Source: an uncultured Eubacteriales bacterium (GTDB lineage: Bacteria > Bacillota > Clostridia > Oscillospirales > Oscillospiraceae). From it: 8,944 bases of DNA. Of this stretch, positions 1-5,514 are shown one piece after another. The stretch's first letter is position 1; every line of letters begins with the position of its first letter. The translations under genes were made by a program, and so were the position numbers. The notes beneath the pieces are model-generated. The model did not search any database, was not told where the DNA came from, and saw nothing but the letters and a program-made list of their open reading frames with translations. Location of the stretch: NCBI GenBank assembly GCA_900552015.1, contig URXY01000066.1, positions 1 through 8,944 of the forward strand. Reading direction: 5' to 3'.

Positions 1-1
1 C

Positions 2-48
2 CCCTTTTAGGGGCGGGTCAAACCACCAGTTTACTGGTGGTTATGATT
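2..48. repeat. Left copy of a 47-bp inverted terminal repeat with internal hairpin
   Basis: Positions 2-48 are the exact reverse complement of 8897-8943. Inside is a perfect 10-bp stem (AACCACCAGT at 21-30, ACTGGTGGTT at 33-42) with a 2-nt loop, and a smaller CCCCT/AGGGG hairpin at 1-13. The copy begins 15 nt beyond the stop codon of the minus-strand ATPase gene. In the direction of that transcript it reads in the same orientation as the right copy does behind its own upstream gene. There is no clear U-tract after the 10-bp stem, so it is not a classical intrinsic terminator, although the hairpin could protect a 3' end. Most likely it is a dispersed palindromic repeat; kinship with IS200/IS605-type ends is inference. 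Confidence 0.85.
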
Positions 49-63
49 TGCAAAGGAGAGAGA

Positions 64-858
64 TCAGGAGAGGATCGCACGGTCGTTGGCGAATTCGTCG
101 CCGCTTGCCTTGGTGAACTGCTCAAGAAGATCGGGCACGGTGAGGTTCTTCTTTTCCTCTCCCGAGATGTCGAGGATGATGCGGCCCTCGTGCAGCATGA
201 TGAGGCGGTTGCCGTACTGGATGGCGTCGCGCATGTTGTGCGTGATCATCAGCGTAGTGAGCTGACCCTCGCGCACGATGCGGTCGGTGAGCTCCATGAC
301 CTTGGCAGCGGTCTTCGGATCGAGCGCGGCGGTGTGCTCGTCGAGCAGCAATAGCTTGGGGCGCTTGAGCGTCGCCATCAGTAGCGTGAGCGCCTGGCGC
401 TGGCCGCCGGAAAGCGTTGCGACCTTGGTGGAAAGACGAGATTCAAGGCCGAGACCCAGATCACCGAGCAGCTTGCGGTACTGCTCTTTTTCTTCCTTCG
501 TCACGCCCCAGGCAAGCCCGCGGCGCTGGCCGCGGCGGGCGGCGAGGGCAAGGTTTTCTTCGATCTGCATCGAGGGGGCCGTGCCCATCATCGGGTCCTG
601 AAAGACGCGGCCGATGAGGGCAGCGCGCTTGTGCTCGGGGAGGTTCGTCACGTCCGCGCCGTCGATGATGACCTTGCCGGAGTCGACGAAGAACGTGCCG
701 GCGGTAGCGTTGAGCATCGTGGACTTGCCCGCGCCGTTGCCGCCGATGACGGTGACAAAGTCGCCGTCGTTGAGCGTGACGTTCAGGCCGCTGAGGGCAG
801 TTTTTGCGTTGATGGTGCCGGGGTTAAAGGTCTTGTAGAGTTCCTTGAGTTCAAGCAT
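64..858 (-). CDS. ABC importer ATP-binding protein (TrpZ-like), aromatic amino acid uptake candidate
   Basis: This is the nucleotide-binding subunit of an ABC importer, 264 residues, cytoplasmic, hydrolysing ATP to drive the adjacent permease. Every hallmark is visible: Walker A GGNGAGKST at residues 39-47, Q-loop Gln at 87, signature LSGGQ at 149-153, Walker B LLLLDE at 169-174 and switch His at 207 (ITHN). Length and an intact C-terminus fit a single-domain importer ATPase. The start codon lies inside the permease gene, an 8-nt overlap (ATGCTTGA) indicating translational coupling. A GGGGG ribosome site at 867-871 (minus strand) lies 8 nt upstream. It is the last gene of the operon binding protein-permease-ATPase, the order of the TrpXYZ group. 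The substrate cannot be read from this subunit; the Tyr/Phe leader peptide far upstream is the best hint. Confidence 0.93.
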   Translation of the reverse strand: MLELKELYKTFNPGTINAKTALSGLNVTLNDGDFVTVIGGNGAGKSTMLNATAGTFFVDSGKVIIDGADVTNLPEHKRAALIGRVFQDPMMGTAPSMQIEENLALAARRGQRRGLAWGVTKEEKEQYRKLLGDLGLGLESRLSTKVATLSGGQRQALTLLMATLKRPKLLLLDEHTAALDPKTAAKVMELTDRIVREGQLTTLMITHNMRDAIQYGNRLIMLHEGRIILDISGEEKKNLTVPDLLEQFTKASGDEFANDRAILS

Positions 859-1789
859 TCTGGCTGCCCCCTTTCTGCTTGCTCTGCGCCGTGTGACGGA
901 ACATCTTGCTCTTCCAATAGGGGATGGCGAGGAAGACGGCCACGATCAGCGCGGTGATGAGCTTTAAATCGTTGGTGTTGAGGCCGAGCTGGAGCACGAT
1001 CTGCAGCACGATGTAATAGATGATCGCGCCAATGGAAACGGCGAGGAGCTTGAGACCGAAGTTCATAAAGACCTTGCCGAAGATGACCTCACCGATGATG
1101 ACGGCGGCAAGGCCGATGACGATCGCGCCGCGGCCCATGTTGATGTCGCTCGAGCCCTGATACTGCGCGAGCAGCGCGCCCGAGAGGGCGACAAGACCGT
1201 TGGAGAGCATCAGGCCCAGCACGATGTTGGAGTTCGTGTTGATGCCCTGTGCGCGCGCCATGTTAGGGTTCGCGCCGGTGGCGCGCAGGGAGCTGCCCTT
1301 TTCCGTGCCGAAGAACCAGTAGAGCAGCGCGATGACCGCGACGGTGAAAAGCAGCAGCAGCGGCAGCGGATTTTTGAGCGACAGATCGCGCACATAGCGC
1401 TGCGAGAGCAGCAGTGGATATTTATCGACGCTGAGCGCCTGATTTGCCTTGCTGCCCATGATGCGCAGGTTGACAGAGTAGAGCGCGAGCTGCGTGAGGA
1501 TACCGGCGAGGATGGCGGGGATGCCGCAGCGCGTATGGAAAAGGCCGGTGACAAAGCCTGCGAGCATACCGGCGAGCACCGCGCACAGCAGCGCGAGCCA
1601 CGGGCTCAGGCCCGCGCGGATCAGCATGACGCACACCGCACCGCCGGTCGCGAGCGAGCCGTCAACGGTCAGGTCCGCCACGTCCAGAATGCGGAAGGTG
1701 ATGTAAACGCCGATGGCCATGATGCCCCAGGCAAGGCCCTGCGCGGCCGCGCCGGGCAGGGCGTTCATCAGCGATGAAAGAAAACTCAT
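851..1789 (-). CDS. ABC importer permease (TrpY-like, BPD_transp_2 type)
   Basis: This is the membrane channel subunit of the importer, 312 residues. About eight or nine hydrophobic segments are visible, roughly at residues 15-35, 48-58, 62-85, 89-108, 141-160, 186-208, 221-240, 245-268 and 275-291. A cytoplasmic loop near 166-183 (SSLRATGANPNMARAQG) resembles the ATPase-coupling loop of branched-chain-type permeases, and the C-terminus is short and basic. The family (Pfam BPD_transp_2) forms homodimers when a single permease gene is present, as here. The start is set by an AGGAGG ribosome site at 1799-1804, 9 nt from the ATG. The binding-protein gene ends 70 nt upstream, with a strong hairpin in the gap; the ATPase gene overlaps the 3' end by 8 nt. 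No frameshift or truncation is seen. Confidence 0.9.
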   Translation of the reverse strand: MSFLSSLMNALPGAAAQGLAWGIMAIGVYITFRILDVADLTVDGSLATGGAVCVMLIRAGLSPWLALLCAVLAGMLAGFVTGLFHTRCGIPAILAGILTQLALYSVNLRIMGSKANQALSVDKYPLLLSQRYVRDLSLKNPLPLLLLFTVAVIALLYWFFGTEKGSSLRATGANPNMARAQGINTNSNIVLGLMLSNGLVALSGALLAQYQGSSDINMGRGAIVIGLAAVIIGEVIFGKVFMNFGLKLLAVSIGAIIYYIVLQIVLQLGLNTNDLKLITALIVAVFLAIPYWKSKMFRHTAQSKQKGGSQNA

Positions 1790-1816
1790 GGGGTCTCTCC
1801 TCCTATCTCATGTTGA

Positions 1817-1845
1817 GGCAGGAACGGGGAAAGCCCGTTCCTGCC
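1817..1845 (-). other. Intercistronic hairpin between binding-protein and permease genes
   Basis: A perfect 12-bp stem (GGCAGGAACGGG at 1817-1828 with CCCGTTCCTGCC at 1834-1845) closes a 5-nt loop. It lies 14 nt after the lipoprotein stop codon in transcript direction. No U-run follows on the minus strand, so it is probably not a full terminator. In ABC operons such structures commonly protect the upstream binding-protein mRNA from 3' exonucleases or reduce read-through, which gives excess binding protein. That role here is inferred. Confidence 0.75.
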
Positions 1846-1859
1846 TGCGGGGGATGGAT

Positions 1860-2864
1860 TTACTCTTCGATGGCGGTGTAGCCGTCCAGCGGGGTGATGC
1901 CGAGCGTCTCGCACATGGAGGCGTTGTACTTCGGGGTGGCCTCGGTGAACTCGATGGGCATCTCGGAGATATCGGCCTCGCCGGTGAGGATCTTCGCGGC
2001 CATCTTGCCGGTGGTCACGCCGAGGTCATAGTAGCTGATGGAAAGCGTCGCCACGCCGCAGCCCTTGCAGATACCCTCTTCGCCGCAGATGGCGGGAACG
2101 CCGGCGGGAACGAGCACGTTTGCGATGGCCTCGGTGTTGGAAGCGGCGGTGTTGTCGGTGGGAATGTAGACAACGTCAGCGTAGTCGGCAGCGGACTGCG
2201 TGACGGAAGCGACGTCGTTCGTGTCGGTGAAGGCGAATTCCTGAGTCTCAATGCCCTTGGCGGACAGGTACTTGGCGACCTCTTCGATCTGGTAGCGGGA
2301 GTTGGGCTCGGCGGAGCAGAACAGCAGGCCGACCTTCTTGGCATCGGGGAACCACTCGGTGATCATGTTGGCCTGAGCCTCGAGGTCAGCGAGGTCGGAG
2401 GTGCCGGAGATGTTGCCGCCGACAGTGCCGTTGAAGTCGTCGATATCAAGGGCAACGCCGTAAGCGGTGATGGAGGTGCCGAGGATGGGGATGTCGCTCG
2501 TGGCGGCAGCCGCGGCGGTCAGCGCCGGAGTGGCGTTCGCCATGATGAGGTCAACGCCGTCGGAGACGAAGCCGTTGACGATGGTGGAGCAGTTGGCACT
2601 GTCGCCGGAGGCGTTCTTGTTCACGATCTCGACCTGGCCGGGCAGAGCCTCATTCAGCGCGTCGATGAAGCCCTGGGTGGCAGCGTCGAGTGCCTCGTGC
2701 TGCACGAGCTGGCAGATGCCGACGGTGTACTTCGTGCCTTCGCCGTCGGTGCTGCCCTGATTGTCGTCCTGTGCGGCCTTATCGCCGCAGCCGGTCAGAC
2801 CCACGCTCAAGCTGAGAACGAGGGCAAGAGAGGCAACAAGAGAAATGATGCGTTTGGTGTTCAT
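1860..2864 (-). CDS. ABC importer substrate-binding lipoprotein (TrpX-like, ABC_sub_bind family)
   Basis: This is the extracytoplasmic ligand-binding component, 334 residues, anchored to the membrane by lipid. It opens with a basic start (MNTKR), a hydrophobic stretch at 6-22 and lipobox LTGC with the lipidated Cys at 26, followed by a polar linker. The mature part starts with KYTVGICQLVQHEALDAA and continues through GTSITAYGVALD and CSAEPNSRYQIEEV, the layout of the ABC_sub_bind (Pfam PF04392) family that includes streptococcal TrpX. I place the start at 2864 because an AGGAGG-like site (GGAGG at 2873-2877, minus strand) sits 8 nt upstream. A longer reading from a TTG at 2879 would put the ribosome site inside the gene. 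It is the first structural gene of the operon, preceded by a terminator and a Tyr/Phe-rich leader peptide, so ligand choice is probably tyrosine and/or phenylalanine rather than tryptophan (inference). Confidence 0.92.
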   Translation of the reverse strand: MNTKRIISLVASLALVLSLSVGLTGCGDKAAQDDNQGSTDGEGTKYTVGICQLVQHEALDAATQGFIDALNEALPGQVEIVNKNASGDSANCSTIVNGFVSDGVDLIMANATPALTAAAAATSDIPILGTSITAYGVALDIDDFNGTVGGNISGTSDLADLEAQANMITEWFPDAKKVGLLFCSAEPNSRYQIEEVAKYLSAKGIETQEFAFTDTNDVASVTQSAADYADVVYIPTDNTAASNTEAIANVLVPAGVPAICGEEGICKGCGVATLSISYYDLGVTTGKMAAKILTGEADISEMPIEFTEATPKYNASMCETLGITPLDGYTAIEE

Positions 2865-2900
2865 GCTTTTTTCCTCCAATTTTTATTTCTCGCTGATAAC

Positions 2901-2942
2901 AATAAAACCCGCTGTAAGGACTTGTGGTCCATACGGCGGGTT
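2901..2942 (-). terminator. Intrinsic terminator in the leader of the ABC operon (attenuator)
   Basis: In transcript direction AACCCGCCGTA (2942-2932) pairs with TACAGCGGGTT (2916-2906), with one C/A mismatch. After a T/T mismatch, GGAC (2930-2927) pairs with GTCC (2921-2918) around loop CACAA. The stem is followed by TTTTATT (2907-2901). It ends about 36 nt before the start of the binding-protein gene and therefore stands between promoter and operon, which makes sense only if it is conditional. Two upstream leader segments are complementary to its 3' arm: AAGGACTTG (3114-3106) with CAAGTCCTT (2924-2916), and CCC plus GCTG plus AAGG around the leader stop codon (3006-2992) with CCTT, CAGC, GGG (2919-2908). 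Confidence 0.85.
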
Positions 2943-2995
2943 CCTTGACTCAACTCTTTTTGAAGTGACCTTCAAGTGTTGGTTCGAAAGACCTT

Positions 2996-3094
2996 TCAGC
3001 TACGGGCATCACAAATCGCTCTTACCTTGTCCTTAAAGTAAAAGTAAGAGTAATAGTAAAAGCGATATGCAACGTTGCTTACAACAGTCTTCAT
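2996..3094 (-). CDS. Tyr/Phe-rich leader peptide (attenuation peptide) of the ABC operon
   Basis: A 32-residue ORF, ATG at 3094-3092 and TGA at 2998-2996, begins about 31 nt after the predicted transcription start, with GGAG (3106-3103) 8 nt upstream. Its peptide starts MKTVVSNVA and residues 10-20 read YRFYYYSYFYF: six Tyr (codons TAT, TAC, TAT, TAC, TAC, TAC) and three Phe (all TTT) in eleven positions. A basic/polar tail of twelve residues (K21 to S32) follows. There is no Trp codon. Short ORFs of this kind, such as PheL of enteric bacteria, act by being translated, not through the peptide: ribosomes slow at the repeated codons when the cognate charged tRNA is scarce. The hairpin 5' arm covers codons 10-13, and a terminator lies about 50 nt downstream of the stop. 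I am confident of the ORF and its composition; the regulatory role is a strong inference. Confidence 0.82.
   Translation of the reverse strand: MKTVVSNVAYRFYYYSYFYFKDKVRAICDARS
3015..3066 (-). promoter_or_regulatory. Leader hairpin overlapping the Tyr/Phe codons
   Basis: In the transcript ATCGCTTTTAC (3066-3056) pairs with GTAAGAGCGAT (3025-3015) over 11 bp with a single G-U pair. GCAT (3070-3067) can add four pairs with ATGC (3009-3006) across a 5-nt bulge. The 5' arm encodes leader residues 10-13 and the 30-nt loop encodes the rest of the Tyr/Phe run. A ribosome stalled on these codons would therefore hold the hairpin open, the position expected of the 1:2 pause structure in an attenuator. 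Confidence 0.7.
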
Positions 3095-3131
3095 CACTCA
3101 AGCTCCAAGTCCTTTCAAAAAGGATGGTAGT

Positions 3132-3160
3132 AATATAGCACACACAAAAATGGCCGTCAA
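3132..3160 (-). promoter_or_regulatory. Sigma-A promoter of the ABC importer operon
   Basis: On the minus strand a -35 box TTGACG (3160-3155) and a -10 box TATATT (3137-3132) are separated by exactly 17 nt. The predicted transcription start is near 3125. The surrounding sequence is AT-rich compared with the neighbouring genes. Initiation here would include the complete leader ORF and attenuator. Confidence 0.85.
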
Positions 3161-3235
3161 TAGCATTTTTATCCAAAAAACACTATTTATGTAGGAATTT
3201 GGCAGGGCACAGCACCGAAAAGTATGCTATTTGCA

Positions 3236-3814
3236 TTAGGAAACGGCATGGGTGTGTTCGCAAAGCTCATTGATCTTCTGCTGTAAGCCCTTGAAATCTT
3301 CAAACGACTCGGGCCTGCGGCGCGGATCGCGCAGCAGTGCCGCGGGGTGATACACGGCCATCATCTGGAAGCCGTTCTTTTCGAACCACTGCCCGTGCTC
3401 GCGCGTGATCTTGAAGTCGGGCTTGATGATGCGCATGGCCGCGATGCGCCCGAGGCAGACGATGATCTTGGGCCGCAGCAGCGCGACCTGACGGCGAAGA
3501 TACCCGATACAGGCGTCCTGCTCCACGCCGAGCGGGTCGCGGTTTTCCGGCGGGCGGCACTTGACGATGTTGGCGATATACACGTCCTCGCGCTTGAGGC
3601 CGATGATCTCAAGCATGTCGTCGAGCAGATGACCGGCCCTGCCGACAAACGGCACGCCCTGCGCGTCTTCGTTCGCGCCGGGACCTTCACCGATGAATAA
3701 AACTTCAGCATTCCGGTTGCCGACGCCGAAGACGACGTTCGTGCGCGTCTCCCACAGTGAGCATTCGCGGCAATTTTTGCAGTCATGTTCCAGAGCTTCC
3801 CAGGTATCAGGCAT
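3236..3814 (-). CDS. Type-4 uracil-DNA glycosylase (4Fe-4S, UdgA-like)
   Basis: This base-excision repair enzyme removes uracil from DNA by cleaving the N-glycosidic bond; 192 residues, the usual family size. Four Cys fit the iron-sulfur cluster of family-4 enzymes: C12 and C15 (CKNC), C86 (VKCRPPENRDP) and C102. Catalytic and uracil-binding motifs are GEGPGANED at 42-50, VPFVGRAG at 54-61 and YHPAALLRDP at 155-164. The start is at 3814: AGGAGA lies 9 nt upstream (3823-3828, minus strand), the first Cys sits at its normal distance, and the longer reading from 3880 would begin upstream of the promoter. It is monocistronic, since it has its own promoter and the next gene downstream starts from its own promoter at 3132-3160. 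No strong terminator follows; only a weak ATGC/GCAT stem lies at the stop codon, so some read-through into the ABC leader is possible. Confidence 0.93.
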   Translation of the reverse strand: MPDTWEALEHDCKNCRECSLWETRTNVVFGVGNRNAEVLFIGEGPGANEDAQGVPFVGRAGHLLDDMLEIIGLKREDVYIANIVKCRPPENRDPLGVEQDACIGYLRRQVALLRPKIIVCLGRIAAMRIIKPDFKITREHGQWFEKNGFQMMAVYHPAALLRDPRRRPESFEDFKGLQQKINELCEHTHAVS

Positions 3815-3842
3815 AGTTGTGTTCTCCTGTCGATTTTTTGCC

Positions 3843-3871
3843 ATTTTACCATGATTCGCCGCACTTTGCAA
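3843..3871 (-). promoter_or_regulatory. Promoter of the uracil-DNA glycosylase gene
   Basis: On the minus strand TTGCAA (3871-3866) and TAAAAT (3848-3843) are spaced by 17 nt. Transcription would start near 3836 and give a short leader of about 20 nt before the ATG at 3814, which contains the ribosome site. This position supports the shorter start of the gene. Confidence 0.75.
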
Positions 3872-3935
3872 CGCACGCATCGCGCATTTTTCCGCTTGGA
3901 CGAGCCATACTGAGAAAAACGGACGCGGAGGGAAT

Positions 3936-4481
3936 ATGGACTGGCTTTGGTATGGTATTTTCTACAGCTTTTTGGGCTATTGCCTGGAAAAGGCATTTGC
4001 CGCAGCGACAAGATCGAGCCACCGGCTGCGGCGGTGCTTCGTGTTCCTGCCGCTGTGTCCGGTGTACGGCCTTGCGATGCTCGCGGTGCTGGCGCTGGGG
4101 ACGGAGGACTTGCCGCATCTATGGGAGCGGATGGCACTCGGCGCGTTCGCGGCGACGGCGGTGGAGTACGTGGTGCATTGGGGCTATGAAAAAGTGTTCG
4201 GCGTGCAGTTTTGGGACTATACTTCGACCAAGTGCGACGTGAACGGGCGCATCTGTCTGCCGTTTTCCCTTTGCTGGGGCGTGCTGTCGGTGTTCGCCAT
4301 GCGATACGTGCAGCCGTGGCTGGCGCGCATCGCTACGCAGCTCCCTGATGAGGCGGGGGTGCTCGCGGTGTTCCTCATCACGCTCGACGGCATTTTCACC
4401 TGCCGCGTCCTGCTCCTGACGCACGATATCGACGCCCTGACGCCGCGAACGCTCCTTCGGCAAAGAAGACGGTCTGCTTAG
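3936..4481 (+). CDS. CmpB-type membrane protein (putative ABC-transporter type IV family)
   Basis: A 181-residue integral membrane protein of the family named ABC_trans_CmpB / DUF1113 (Pfam PF06541), common in Clostridia and without a proven function. Family motifs are clear: YSFLGYCLEKAF at 10-21, FLPLCPVYGLAML at 37-49, AVEYVVHWGYEKVFGVQFWD at 75-94 and NGRICLPFSLCWGVLSVF at 103-120. Four or five hydrophobic segments are seen, near 4-20, 37-55, 66-82, 106-122 and 141-161. The C-terminus is Arg-rich. The start follows GGAGGG at 3927-3932 with a rather short 3-4 nt gap; no better in-frame start is near. It is divergent from the glycosylase gene (121 nt apart), and no convincing plus-strand promoter stands out. 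Despite the family name there is no ATPase partner here, so the transporter label should be treated with caution. Confidence 0.82.
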   Translation: MDWLWYGIFYSFLGYCLEKAFAAATRSSHRLRRCFVFLPLCPVYGLAMLAVLALGTEDLPHLWERMALGAFAATAVEYVVHWGYEKVFGVQFWDYTSTKCDVNGRICLPFSLCWGVLSVFAMRYVQPWLARIATQLPDEAGVLAVFLITLDGIFTCRVLLLTHDIDALTPRTLLRQRRRSA

Positions 4482-4509
4482 CCGCCCGTCTTCTTTGATT
4501 TCTTTTTAT
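4462..4509 (+). terminator. Intrinsic terminator between convergent CmpB-like and hydrolase genes
   Basis: AAAGAAGACGG (4462-4472) pairs perfectly with CCGTCTTCTTT (4486-4496) around a 13-nt loop, followed by a T-rich run GATTTCTTTTTAT. The CmpB-like stop codon (4479-4481) falls in the loop, so the last six codons form the 5' arm. The T-run also carries the stop codon of the converging hydrolase gene at 4506-4508. The hairpin could serve the opposite strand too, but no good U-run follows there. Confidence 0.85.
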
Positions 4510-5435
4510 AAATGCTTGCTGATCCAGTCCCAGAGGTCATTGTACACGACCGCGCGGCAGTCCTCATTGAGGATCTCATGCCGCAGGCCCTCGTAGAGCT
4601 TCAGCTCCACATCGCGCACACCGGCGCGGCGGAAAGCGTTGTACGCGCGCTTGACACCCTTGCCCATCTCGCCGACGGGGTCCTTGTCGCCTGCAATGAA
4701 GAGAATGGGAGTGTTGAGGTTCATCGAGTTGATGTTCTTCTGCGCGCTGACAAATTGGATGCCGCCGAGCATTTCATAAAAGAGCCCGATGCTCGCTTTC
4801 TGCCCGCAGAGGGGGTCGGCGATATAGGAATCGACGTTGTTCTCGCTCACGCTCAGCCAGTCGACCTCCGTGCGGTTGGGCGCGAACGCCTTGTTGTACG
4901 CGCCGAAGGCCAGTGCTTCCACGCGCGGAGAGTGCGCAGCAAAGCCGCGGCGCTTGCCCGCAGCCCTGGCGATAGCTCGCCCGCCCGCGACGATCGCGGG
5001 GGACTGATGCCCCGTGCCCATGATGATGGCGGCGTCAACGGTGCCGGGATAGCGGATGAGATAGGTGCGCGTCAGGAACGAGCCCATCGAGTGGCCCATG
5101 AGAAAATAGGGAACATCGGGATATTTTTCCTTTGTGCGGCAGCGCAGGGCATACATATCGTCCACGACGTGCGTCCAGCCGTCGCGCGGGCCGAAGTAGA
5201 TCGTGTCGGAGTCCTTCTCGGCGGAAAGGCCGTGGCCGAGGTGGTCGTTTGCGACCACGACGAAGCCGTGCTCGGTCATGAATTCGGCGAACGGCGCGTA
5301 GCGCATCCCGTACTCCGCCACGCCGTGCGCGATCTGCAAAATGCCGATGGGGTCTCCGTCAGGAGTCCATTCCGCCGCGTGGATGCGGGAAGTGCCGTCG
5401 GACGAGGGATAGTAAAATTCCTTGCAATTCGCCAT
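4506..5435 (-). CDS. Alpha/beta hydrolase, monoacylglycerol-lipase-like (Hydrolase_4)
   Basis: A serine hydrolase of 309 residues, resembling monoacylglycerol lipases and lysophospholipases. Visible elements: oxyanion segment IAHGVAEYGMRY at 35-46, NDHLGHGLS at 63-71, nucleophile elbow GHSMG at 114-118 with Ser116, acid candidates Asp250/Asp252 (AGDKDPVG) and His286 (GLRHEILNE). A lid-like insertion fills about 145-230. No signal peptide or membrane segment is seen, so it should be cytoplasmic. I chose ATG 5435 because AGGAGG (5446-5451, minus strand) lies 10 nt upstream and the promoter -10 box is at 5473-5478; the longer reading from 5516 would start upstream of that promoter. The gene is divergent from glycerol kinase, 79 nt apart, which fits release of glycerol from acylglycerols. 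The true substrate is not shown by sequence. Confidence 0.88.
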   Translation of the reverse strand: MANCKEFYYPSSDGTSRIHAAEWTPDGDPIGILQIAHGVAEYGMRYAPFAEFMTEHGFVVVANDHLGHGLSAEKDSDTIYFGPRDGWTHVVDDMYALRCRTKEKYPDVPYFLMGHSMGSFLTRTYLIRYPGTVDAAIIMGTGHQSPAIVAGGRAIARAAGKRRGFAAHSPRVEALAFGAYNKAFAPNRTEVDWLSVSENNVDSYIADPLCGQKASIGLFYEMLGGIQFVSAQKNINSMNLNTPILFIAGDKDPVGEMGKGVKRAYNAFRRAGVRDVELKLYEGLRHEILNEDCRAVVYNDLWDWISKHL

Positions 5436-5457
5436 AGCGCAAAAGCCTCCTGCATGA

Positions 5458-5463
5458 TATAAT
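5458..5463 (+). promoter_or_regulatory. Putative extended -10 element for glycerol kinase
   Basis: The plus strand reads TGA-TATAAT at 5455-5463, a perfect -10 hexamer with an extended TGn motif; no good -35 is visible 17 nt upstream. Transcription would start near 5470, 45 nt before the glpK ATG. The element overlaps the 5' untranslated part of the divergent hydrolase gene, so the two promoters may interfere. A small GTCC/GGAC stem (5489-5500) precedes the glpK ribosome site at 5501-5507. Confidence 0.55.
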
Positions 5464-5472
5464 CTTTTTATT

Positions 5473-5502
5473 AGTATAGCATAAGACAGTCCGAAGGGAC
5501 AA
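5473..5502 (-). promoter_or_regulatory. Promoter of the alpha/beta hydrolase gene
   Basis: On the minus strand TTGTCC (5502-5497) and TATACT (5478-5473) are separated by 18 nt, with an extended -10 TGC directly before TATACT. Transcription would begin near 5466, about 30 nt upstream of the ATG at 5435 and just before the AGGAGG site. Confidence 0.7.
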
Positions 5503-5514
5503 GGGGGTATCTTC

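Larger units (their letters stand above)
2865..3125 (-). promoter_or_regulatory. Attenuator leader of the ABC importer operon (Tyr/Phe leader-peptide type)
   Basis: This approximately 260-nt untranslated leader runs from the predicted transcription start near 3125 to the lipoprotein ATG. In transcript order it holds a ribosome site (GGAG, 3103-3106), a 32-codon leader ORF (3094 to 2996), an 11-bp hairpin overlapping the Tyr/Phe codons (arms 3056-3066 and 3015-3025), a small hairpin (2960-2975) and an intrinsic terminator (2901-2942). No T-box signature (the conserved GGTGGNACCGCG-like segment) is visible. The layout matches ribosome-mediated attenuation as known for proteobacterial amino acid operons: stalling at scarce-amino-acid codons would change RNA folding and prevent termination. 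The exact antiterminator pairing could not be settled by eye. Confidence 0.8.

Noticed and set aside
2865..2879. Longer start of the lipoprotein at a TTG (2879)
   Set aside because: It would place the GGAGG ribosome site inside the coding region and add residues before a signal peptide that is already complete from the ATG at 2864.
1713..2948. A 411-codon plus-strand reading frame opposite the binding-protein gene
   Set aside because: It is the antisense shadow of the lipoprotein gene. Its composition (Gly/Val/Asp-rich, no domain) is an artefact of GC-rich codon use, and it runs through the leader terminator. The minus-strand gene has a lipobox, ribosome site and family motifs.
2865..3125. 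T-box or other known riboswitch in the ABC operon leader
   Set aside because: The long leader plus terminator first suggested a T-box, but the conserved antiterminator segment and specifier-loop features are not visible. The leader ORF with aromatic codons explains the arrangement better.
3160..3231. Inverted 8-mer AATAGCAT / ATGCTATT flanking the region between the glycosylase gene end and the ABC promoter
   Set aside because: The arms are short, AT-rich and about 56 nt apart; in an AT-rich intergenic stretch this can easily be chance, and no supporting structure was seen.
3815..3880. Longer N-terminus of the uracil-DNA glycosylase (start 3880)
   Set aside because: The added 22 codons cross the -10 and -35 boxes at 3843-3871. 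The ATG at 3814 has a proper ribosome site and gives normal spacing to the first Cys pair.
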